This document shows positions 54,019-64,000 of a DNA stretch of 64,000 nucleotides, in pieces. The stretch's first letter is position 1. Each line of letters starts with the position of its first letter. The stretch comes from Anastatus disparis. Taxonomy: Eukaryota > Arthropoda > Insecta > Hymenoptera > Eupelmidae. Both the position numbers and the translations under genes were made by a program. The stretch spans positions 9,111,501 to 9,175,500 of the forward strand of contig JAFFSR010000136.1 in the NCBI GenBank assembly GCA_017163975.1. Direction: 5' to 3'. The notes below the pieces were generated by a model. The model worked only from the letters and a program-made list of their open reading frames with translations. It did not search any database and was not told the origin of the DNA.

Positions 54019-57000
54019 ACAAAAAATTTTATCTTATATTGTAGTCAACCGCTGCGGGCATTCGTGCTTATTGTTTTTTTTAATCGCTTTCAAAATACTT
54101 GTCGAGGAAAGGTTTCAGTAAAATGTTTGGAAATGTGATGTATGGTGAGAAGTAAGAATTTATACCTATCTAATAGGTATCATCTTTTTATTTAAAAATT
54201 TTTATTGAATTACAATGTTTATTGAGAAGTTGAAATTTTATATTATGACTTTTAAATATTTTTAAAATATTATAAAATTACATTTTTTTTAAAAAAGTAT
54301 TTTAAAAAGAACGTTTTACTCGGATCTTCACTCAGCATTGACTGAGACTGGCGTGTTAGCACGACTATTTATTTTGCAACTAACGCAAATAAATATTTTT
54401 TATTACATATTATATATCTGTGTCTATTGTCTTGTTGCACTTTTGCTTATTTATTGAGAAGAGTTTTTTCCTCTTGTCTTTATATATATTTATATCTATT
54501 GCACTATCGATTGCGATTGACAAGTTGCCGTTAATGTTTTTTACATTTACAATATTGTGAGACGTAATTGAGAAATTTCTATTAGAAAGACGCTTTTATA
54601 ATCTAGTTAGTGAACCACAACATTCCGCTCCTTTTTTTTAGTGGTGCAGAACTAAGTTTTACTCTTAGAAATTATATCTTAAGCATGAAATGCTCGCTTA
54701 TTTTTATAATTATTTATTATGGAGTAATTTGTAAATGCGTAAAGTAGTGTAAGTTTTTATTTTCTTTAATCGAGCACTCGTTCTCTGCTCATTTCAGCTG
54801 TCGCATATTAAATGAATTTTCTTGTTTTGAAAGAGATATAAATATATTTTTTATGCCATTTTAAAAATACATTTAATACTTTTTAACGTTTATACATTAT
54901 TTTTATTTTTAATTTTTTTAATAATTAAATCAAGCTTTTACAAAAATGAAAATTTAATTTTTAAAACATATGGCATAACAAAAATAAAATCTTTTTCAAA
55001 ATAAAGAATTTCTTTATTTATTTCATTTATCATGAACATCAAATATTATCATTTAATATATCTTAGCAATACATAATTTTTAAAGTATAAAATTTTCAAA
55101 AAAATTATCCTCTTATGACTGATTGCTCTGAATGAGCTACAACTTCTTTCCAAACTGCAGGGCTTGCCCTTTTTAAGGAATTTCTCATCTTTATCTTAAA
55201 GATTTTTTCTCTCATCTAAATACCTAAAAAAACTCATGATGAATACGTAAACGCACTTTGACGATAAAAAGCGTCACGGCCAATAATTCGAAAGAAACTT
55301 CGTCGATGTTTTAATGGACTGTTATTTTAAAAAATAATTGTTAAGAATAAATAAGTGAATGATGATAATTATAAAGTGGATATAAGAACAGAAAATTTAA
55401 CAATAAACAGATTTTGCAATGTTGGATTTTTACAATATTTTTAATTAAAAAAATTTTATAATTACTGATGATTAAAAAAAAGTTTTTTAATATTTTTTAA
55501 TATTGATCTTTATTTTAAAAATCTTAATTGAAAACATTATTTTGTAAGTTCAACTTTGCAACTCTTTAATCAAATAAAATATGGTTTGAGTATATCATCG
55601 ACGATTATATAAAAATACAAAAAGGGCGCTATCATACTGTGATGCTGAATATACTATATATATTATACTTGATATAATAAATTATTGAGATAGTTGTAGT
55701 GATATGTATAAATTGACATTCGACGCGATGCAATAAGCATATACAATTAATATTGTTATAGGTGAAATGTTCAAAATGAATTTCTGTTTTCAATATAAAT
55801 TAAATATTTAGTTAATTTGTAATTTATGAAATGTAAGAAATTGCCAAAGCATTTTATTAAAATATTTTACATTGATTGGAAAGTTAAAGAATAATAATTA
55901 ATATAATTTTATTGAATCATTTGCATTTTTAACATTTGAACAGTTCACCTTTTCTTTCTGTAATTCGCACATACAATTTACATCCGCGTTGCGTCAAAGC
56001 CATAAAAAACTATTTGATAAAGGACATTGATGGTCGAGATATGATATTTGAAAAAATGAAGTATGAAAAACTCAAATTTTCTTTGAATTTGCTTTTATAA
56101 TACACATTAAGTGTAATAAAAAAATCAAATATTATTTACAATCGGATAGTATTTTTCAGTGGCCTTCTTGTTCGTTAAAAACAATTTATATTGATGTTAT
56201 AGAAATTAGAATACATGATAGAAATTAGTATGTAGTCGTAAAAAATTATTAAGAAACAAAATGTTTATGATATTTTATATATTTGTAGAAAAAAATAGAA
56301 GAAATCAAAATTTTTTATTTTTCTTAAATACGTAAACGTAGCTGGTAGGATCTTGAAAAAATTTTTTTCAATTAAATTATAAGAAATATTTATTAATGCT
56401 ATTTAAATGTCTTTTAAAATTTACAAAATGTCAAAACAAAAAAGTTAATATATAAATCTTTTAAATATGTAGAATTAGCTGTTGATGGTTTCACGCAGTG
56501 CGTGGCGTAGTCATTTTTTAAAGATATTAAAGTATTATACCTAATTACGTAGAGTATTTTGAAAAGCATTATATTGTGGCTTATTTATCTTAACATACTA
56601 AATAAGAAAAGCTATAATTATTTTAAGAAATCTCAGAATTTGACCACTTAAAAAATCATCTAAAATGGCTTAAAATTTATTTTTGTTTTAAGTAATACTT
56701 AAACATTATAACGTTTACTATGAGCCTCGCACAGTAAATTATATTTTTACTTATTAAGCTTTTTATGATAAAATTTAATTTTTCTAAGATTTTTGTGTGT
56801 CAATTCTATTGAACTTCGTAATATTAAAAAAATTAACTTTGTGTGTCAAATCAGGATATAGATATATGCATGTCTAGTTTTAACGAGCAAGATAAAAATG
56901 AATTTAAACAAGCTTTCCAGAAATTTTGAGTTTTTTATGCTTTATAAATTTATACTATGCGTATTTTCACGTGTCTTCACTTGTGTGTTAAGAACCGCGC

Positions 57001-60000
57001 GTGCCCGATTGATTAATCATGTTGTGATTTTGCGATCGTTGCCTCTATTTGGAGAATTATTTTCTCCTCAATTGTCTTGCCATAATAATTGTCATCGATG
57101 AAAAGAGAAAAATCGTTTTATATTCTGTGAATACGGAAAATGAAACGAAGTCTTTTTTCTCAGACTGTACGACGCTCTTTTTGGTAATTAAAGTTTTTTT
57201 CTTTAAATTTTTTATCCTATAAACATCACAAAATAATTTTAATTATTAACGATTGTATGTAATTATCGTTTGTCTGATGAAATACATTGTGCATAATGAG
57301 TGAATCCCCGTAATTTTATAAGTTGCTGGATGTATTTAATTAGTACTAATTTAAGAATTTAAGTACTAAATACTTTTTTTTATTACAAATTATGAATATA
57401 TTTGATTTAAAAAAAAATTTTATTGATTAGTCAATAAAATTATTGTATTTATAGTTGTAAAAAACAAAATTCTGATAGTTCAAAATTAGTAATACGCAAA
57501 TAAAATTTTAATATATTGAAAAAATTGTTTTTAGTATTTAGCGGGTCTAATTTAGTTTTAAATATTTGTAAAATCGAATTTTAGTCGATGACGTTTAATT
57601 TATGTAAAAAATTTTTATTTAAAAAATAGTATTGATATCAAAATTATCCCTTTTTATATCAAAGAAAGATATATAAATATATATATTTTTACAATGTATT
57701 CGATTTAAAAATAAAAAAAAGCATAATATATTAACAATTTTTTTAGCATATAAGTTTCGAAATTTTTCAAAGCGTCGTAAATTTTGCGTCGCAATTAGAA
57801 CAGGGGCTTTAGCGTAGAGAGTAGAACGAAAGCGATTATTGTAGAAAAATCAGTATTTTTGTATTGTCGTTCTCGTTTGTGTGAAGAAATCTAGCAGCCG
57901 TCGCATAGATCTTAACTTTTGATTCTCGATCGGAGAAAACAGATTAATTAATGGTTAAAAAAGAATATTGAAAACTAAGAATTTTAATAATGGACCAAGT
58001 GAAATGAGAATGAACATTTTTAAATGTTCTCAACAACAGTTTATAATAAAATTCTTTATGTCAGTTAACATTAAATTTAGATTTTTAAATCTATGAAATA
58101 TATAAATAGCATACAGAAAAAAAACTTGTATTACAACAATTGTTCCTACTATTGATATTAAAAATAAAAGAAATTTCTGATTACACTTGGTTCTGTAAGT
58201 TTGGGCATCGTGGTAAGAAATAATGTATGTAATACAATCTATAATAAAGCGTTAAAAATGGAAATAATGTACTACTCGCAATAGTTAATCTTTATCTTAT
58301 CTTGCTCTCATTCTTATGAATTTCTCTTTATTCGCTCGTTAGCATAAACTTTAAGAAAAAAAAATGTCCTTAAACCAATGTTAACATTGTTAATAAAGCA
58401 AAAAAAATAGTTACTGTAATATTGATATACTACTTAAATCAAGCAATCAATAATTTTAACTCAAAACATTGATGTTTAACCCAGTGTATTTTCTCAGTGA
58501 AAATAGTTAAAAAAAAAAAGATTTGCGCTAATTCCGAATGTAACCGACAAACTAATATTGTAATTGTAAACTGCGCGTAATAGAATTTGTGCCATCTGTA
58601 TTTACTTCTTAAATCATACAAAAGAAAAAATGTGGATCCCTCCGATGTTTAAAAGCTTTTCAAGTTTAAGGCAACATTGATTATATTGCTAATTATGAAT
58701 TACGCGTTGTTCTTGGCGCACAAAGTTTAATCTGGTTGTGTAGTGCGTAGCAAGTCTTATTGTAAGGCCAATCCAATAGTAGATACACATTTATTGTACG
58801 TATCGTTGAGCTCGAAGACTGATTGTACGTAATTTATAAAATATCAATCTTGTAAAGGAAAATATCGTTTAATTTTTGTATAAATTAAACTTTTTATAAA
58901 TTCCTAATTTTTTTCTTAAAAATTTCAAGTATAAATCTATCTACATACACTTAAAATACATTAAATGATGATAATTTGAAGTATGTACTTTTGAATAATA
59001 TTAAATTAATATTAGTAATTATTTATTATATTATAGTTTTAGAAATAAAATAAACAATTGTGAAAAATTTCCATAATAATAAAAATAGATGTACAGTATT
59101 AAAATAGTAATTCAAATGAAAATAATTAATATGCTACATAAGTAGAATTCCGGCTCTTGAATTGAAATAGTCTTCGAGCTCATGTCAAATTCATTAAATA
59201 TTTAATCAGCAAAAAAATTAAAGAAAACAATCTACTTCCACGGGGGCATATTAAAACTAGACACATAAGAAGCTACTAGAGCTATAGATCACAATTTAAA
59301 ATAACACAATATACATAGAGTACAGACGAATAATTACAAATAATTGATTTTGGTGTATGAGAACGTCTACGAGTACTTAAGTAGAAAAACCAGTGAAAAA
59401 AGTAAAAAAAAAAACTAATGCAGATGCAAAAGATATGAAAAAAAAAATTTTCAATTTTACTTTATAATTTGGTGGCCAAATTTTTATTTAATAAACGACC
59501 AAATTTATAATCTTGCGTGATACAATTTTTATATAGATATATGTGAAAACAAAATTAATTTTTCATAAATTATTTAATGAAAATTCAGCCATACATTTCC
59601 TTATTAAAAATTTAATATTTTCAATGAAACCCTTAATATGACTTTGTTTCCGTCCCTTGATATGTTTTAATAATCAAATGTAAATTCATTTATCATTTAT
59701 AAGTGAACTCATTTTCATTGTATCTAGTCTTGAATTCATTTCACTTTTTTAATTTCATTATTCGTGTATTAATAAAAAATTTATCATTAGTGAACAATGG
59801 AAAAGAGTTCAATTCAATCCTGTAAATTAAAAAATAATGTAATGATGTTAAATAATTATGCAATGAGAAAAAAATTGTCGACATGACTTTTTTCTATGTG
59901 TATTGAGTATTTTGGTCAAATATAAAGATCAAATCCTGTATTTGTGCGTTTCGATGAATAATTTGAGAGAAAGAGAGAATGAGAAAATTAAGTGAGAAAG

Positions 60001-60046
60001 AGAGCATAAGGGACCGAGAGATTTTCAGAGATATTTAAAAAAAAAT

Positions 60047-60066
60047 TATATATATATATATATATA
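60047..60066. repeat. (TA)10 microsatellite
   Basis: Alternating TA run of about 20 bases following a poly(A) stretch, in intergenic DNA. Confidence 0.85.
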
Positions 60067-61905
60067 AAATAAATCCCCCCGAAAAGTTGCTTCCCTAGAC
60101 AAACAAAGAGCCATGAGTTTAATAAATAAAAAACTTCATGGGCATATTTCCGTTTTTTGGAAGATGCCGAGAATACGTTTGAAAGGGCTCGAGTAGAATG
60201 TAAAACGCAGTTATATTGTTGACTGACAGAACAGTGATTTGTAAAGGCATCTTGAAAATGTCTTGTTTTTTTGTGGATTATAATAAACTATTTTATTCTA
60301 TATTTAATTGTTTTTATTCTCACCTAAATTCCTATTATTCACTAAATTTTTTTGGTAAATTTTCTTTAATTACCTATAACTTTTGAATTAATCGTCTTCA
60401 GTATTTTAATAAAATAATGCTTCAAGACAAAATTAAATATTTTATTAACATTATGTCAAATATTTTTAAATAATAAAAATCTATTTTGCAATTTTTTTTA
60501 AGTATTATATTTATTTAAAAAATAATTTCTTACCGTCGTAATCTAATTTAAATGTATGATATGAAAATTATTTTTTTATGAATTTTGCTATTATTTTTCA
60601 CCATTAAAGCCTGTTACCTATTAGGCTTGTAGTGTATGGACATAGTAAGCAATCAACTGTAATTATTAAAAATCAATTATATCTTGATATAGTATCAGGA
60701 TTATTTAAAATTTTGATTTCAATACTAAAAAAAGTTGCTAAAAAATATACCTATGATATTTTTTATAAACTCTGATTAAAAAATTTGGTAAAAGTTAAGA
60801 AATTCATGAATCAGAAACATTAGAATCAATTGATATTTTATGTTGGTTGATAAAATCTTGATAATACCAAAATGCTATCGTTGAGAAAGATTGATGACAG
60901 TGCTTAAAGCTTTCTGTTCATAGCGTGCCTGGAAAGGCAGTGAGTATTTTCGAAGCCATATATGAAGCTTGTACAGTAAAGGATTTTATTGAATAAAACC
61001 AACTAAATTCAATGAAAAAATTGAATCATGTTATATGGATGATTAATTCAACATAAATGCTTTATTTTATAAAGCTTTTTATAATGTGTATAAGATGACA
61101 GAGCAACACCACAATAAGTATTTATTATGAGTTTCAGAAGAATATTATCCTCCAGTAGATAATATTAATAATAATGAAGATATCGTAAAAATATATTCTT
61201 TTTAGGAGTGTGAGTTGCTAAAAGTAAAAAAAAACTGTTAATTCATGAATAAATAATAATTATTATTATAAAAGATTTTTAGTACAAAACTACAGAAATT
61301 CTTATATTTTTTTGTAATTTAAAAATAATTGATAAATTAATTTTAAAAACAAATAAAAAAATATTTTTTATTTACTATATTAATTGTCCAACATTCAATG
61401 AGGTTTTAACGTACGATCTTATTCCGGCGTCCGTGAAACACGTAAGATCCATCAGTAAAATGTAAAAATTAATAAAAACGTACATACAGTAAAACATAAG
61501 AAGAAGGTCACCTTGTCTCAAACTGGTATACAGGTATCTGCTCTCAAGGTCGAGCCTCTGAATACTCGTTTTTCGTTTCTTTCTTTTTCTTTTTTACCGA
61601 TAATACGTCTGCAAATTGAGCTCAAGAAAGCCAGAAAGAATTTTTCGCTAGACAAGTTAGAATCGTTGGTCGTACAACATACAGATATAATTCAATATCG
61701 TAGAATTTACTAATATTTATTGTGAGTAGTAGATTTTTAAACATAGAAGAAATTTTATTTGTTTGTTACAATTTTTATTTAAAAATTTTAATTTTAAACA
61801 AAATAAAATTGTTTTCATTTTATTAATAAATATACTTAAGTTTAAATTATAATGTGATACTATTAGAAAACAAAAAACTCAGAATTGTTATATCTATAAC
61901 TTTTC

Positions 61906-61911
61906 TTTATT
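61906..61911 (-). terminator. Candidate poly(A) signal of the right-edge gene
   Basis: AATAAA on the minus strand, about 785 nt beyond the stop at 62695. The sequence between is slightly less A+T-rich than its surroundings, as a 3' UTR might be. Inference only. Confidence 0.3.
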
Positions 61912-62694
61912 GCAGTGATATACAATTTTTTTCCGCTATGTCGCACTTACAATATAAAACGTGTAATAAATTACAGAAGAGTTACATCTTATATAAAGTA
62001 ATAATGCTTAAAAAGTACAGGTAATATTTGGTCATTTTTGCTTTTGTGTAATAATATATCATATAAATCTATGCATAATCAAATATAGCTAACAATTCGT
62101 TTTCTTCTATTTTTTCGTTACAACTCTCTCCGTACAAAAAAAAATACTTCATGACACGTTCTTACTTAACGATGGTAACACTCTATAATTAAAAAAAAAA
62201 AATTGGAACTGCTGCTTATTTCTTTTTTTTTTCATTATTTTACAGTGCACAAACTATGCTTACAATGATCCGACGGGAATTGACATTAATACTGCATTTA
62301 CACGCGATAAAAGAAATATAAAAACGAAGATTTCGGTTTTACATATAACGTCGGTGTGAAGAATAAACAAAAAGCTAATTTCGCAAAGAAACGAGGTACG
62401 AAAATAAGATTAAAAAAACAACAATAAGAGGGATTTAATCCCGAGTAATTACAAAAAATCTACTCAACAACGTTAACGCCAAGTAAGTAATCGAAATGAA
62501 TTACATAAATCTACATTATTAATAGTATAACGTGCACAGGACCAAATTAGATTAAAAAAATATTTAAACTTTTTTCATTAAAACAAATCACGATTTTGTT
62601 AAAATCAAATCAATATAACTGATTTCTTTTTTCATTTTAAAAAAATAAAGAAAAAAGTAAAAAGAGAGGGAAAAACGTGACTTTAGCGACAAAG

Positions 62695-63421
62695 TTAATG
62701 ATAATAAATCATCAACCATTCGGTGAAGCGTTTGATGTGTTGTGTCGCCGCATGATTTTCATCCTGGAGCCGACGATTTTCATCTCGCAATCGGCGAACC
62801 TCATCTTCCAACGAGAGCCTACGGCGCGTTTCGCGCGCTACACGCATCTCTAGGCTCGATAGATGACTCTGCAAGTCTGTTACTGAAGTTCTGTAACAAA
62901 CATTTTTTATCAATATGTATTACATATCTTATATATATATATATATATATATGAAATTTATTGTGTTCAAAGAATAAAAACATATTGAAATTTCAAATAT
63001 GTATGATTTTTCGCTAATTGACTGTATGGAACTTTATTTTATATGTTTTAATTATATTAATCAATCACACAAGTGGTGAATAATTTAATTTATATATTAT
63101 AACCAATCAATTTAACGATTCTATTTAATGATAAAAAAAATATTGAAAGCGTTTTTAAAAGCTCTTGTAAATAGTTACAAATAATGTTTTTTTACAAAAG
63201 GAATTTGAAAACGAACTTACGGAATGGTATTCGATGCATCTACTAGTCTATCATCTGACCATTCTTGATTATGTTTAGATGTTCCATTATTCGAGTCATC
63301 TTGATGATTTGTTGTCCAAGATTCAGTGTCAACGTCTGCTGAACTTTTTACATCTTTATTAGTCAAATTACTAGAAGGCTTTGTCATCTGTTGTGGCGTT
63401 TTTGTTACTCTTGGGGACAGT
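62695..63421 (-). CDS. C-terminal exons of a coiled-coil protein, possibly SIPA1-like RapGAP (partial)
   Basis: CDS is complement(join(62695..62890,63221..>63421)); the 5' part lies beyond the window. The 330-base intron has CCATTCC|GTAAGT and TTACAG|AACTTC sites and joins in frame (phase 2) to give TIPTSVTDLQ. The upstream exon also has a clean acceptor (ATTACAG|ACTGTCC), so at least one more exon precedes it. The 66 residues from the upstream exon are polar and Ser/Thr/Asn/Asp-rich. The last 64 form a clear coiled coil: SHLSSLEMRVARE, then RRLSLEDEVRRLRDENRRLQDEN, ending HIKRFTEWLMIYYH. From memory, the C-terminal leucine zipper of SIPA1L/SPAR RapGAPs has a similar layout with a closing FTEW-type motif, but no catalytic or PDZ domain is in view. 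Any other protein with a C-terminal coiled coil remains possible. Confidence 0.5.
62930..62952. repeat. (TA)n microsatellite in last intron
   Basis: About 23 bases of alternating TA inside the final intron of the right-edge gene, close to the acceptor side. Confidence 0.85.
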
Positions 63422-64000
63422 CTGTAATATTTGTAGTAATTAGAAAAATTCAATAAGATTTTTAATCTATATATAATAAAGAAAAATAGAAATAAAAAAA
63501 AAAGAAAAAATTAATGTTCATACATTTTATGAAAATAATTATTTATAAATATGAAAATAAGCAAAAAAAATAATAGAAACATAAAAATTTTTCTTCAAAT
63601 ATTTTTTGAATATTAGAAAAAATGTATATTGTTATAGGAAACTGGAGCTGAAAGGAATATTTGGGCAAAAAGGAATATTAGTTGCCCGTTGGTTAATAAG
63701 GATCTATCTATAAAAAGTCGATAAAATGAATATTTATTGCATTTATTGGCGTTATTCTTGTAAACTTTATTAAAAAGTACAAATATTGAATTACATAACT
63801 AATTTAGCGAATTTTCAAACACATTGCAACTTAAATAAAAGTAGTCTTTATTTATTTTAATGATAACGTCATTTTTATGAAAAATTCTTATACAATAAAA
63901 TTTGTCAACGTCGCCTTATTATTTTTATCACTAACCATAGAAAATTTTAAAGTAAATATTGATTTAGTAATACAAATTAATTATTGATAGCAACGAAATT
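63422..64000. other. Intron of the right-edge gene
   Basis: A+T-rich sequence upstream of the acceptor at 63421-63424 on the minus strand. No exon recognised up to the window edge. Confidence 0.6.

Larger units (their letters stand above)
53464..61905. other. Non-coding region between menin and the last gene
   Basis: Menin 3' UTR at the left end, then about 8 kb of A+T-rich DNA with no recognised gene or RNA. Two weak coding-like patches (60898-60996 plus, 61513-61713 plus) are discussed as findings, not called as genes. Confidence 0.6.

Noticed and set aside
1..64000. CRISPR arrays, prokaryotic operons, viral integrations or a novel defence-type system
   Set aside because: No regularly spaced repeats, no operon-like coding density and no viral proteins were seen; the genes are ordinary spliced insect genes.

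Overview
The window is insect nuclear DNA. It is strongly A+T-rich, with U2-type GT-AG introns and spliced genes separated by long non-coding stretches. The GC-richer, repeat-speckled islands and low-complexity homopolymer tracts would suit a hymenopteran (bee, ant or wasp), but nothing here fixes the order or species. No bacterial, viral or CRISPR-like material was recognised.

Layout. (1) 1.3-3.2 kb, minus: NOP9, a nucleolar Pumilio-repeat protein, in two exons. (2) 5.6-23.4 kb, minus: a FAM89/LRAP25-type leucine-repeat adapter spread over three coding exons with introns of about 13.3 and 3.0 kb; the conserved core is spliced in frame to a long Pro/Gln/Asn-rich N-terminal exon. (3) 23.4-42.4 kb: no gene recognised; it holds candidate upstream elements and one tRNA-derived SINE. 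(4) 42.4-45.9 kb, minus: APC11, the RING-H2 subunit of the anaphase-promoting complex, in three coding exons whose joined product is exactly 84 residues. (5) 46-51 kb: non-coding, with a GC-rich palindrome at the APC11 5' end and two GC-richer islands that may hold the menin promoter and first exon. (6) 51.0-53.5 kb, plus: menin (MEN1/Mnn1), five coding exons and 618 residues, with an upstream ORF overlapping its start. (7) 53.5-62.7 kb: non-coding. (8) 62.7 kb to the right edge, minus: the last two exons of a coiled-coil protein, possibly a SIPA1-like RapGAP, continuing beyond the window.

The genes form no operon or shared pathway. They are housekeeping and regulatory genes: ribosome biogenesis, cytoskeletal adapter, cell-cycle ubiquitin ligase, and chromatin/transcription scaffold. 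APC11 and menin are divergently arranged with about 5 kb between their start codons; menin and the last gene converge.

Two related copies of a roughly 205-bp tRNA-derived SINE, both in minus orientation, lie at 10.2 and 36.9 kb. I found no convincing new biological system. The observations most worth checking are the FAM89 N-terminal extension, the SINE family, the menin uORF, the nested inverted repeat at 4.06-4.37 kb and the APC11 promoter palindrome.
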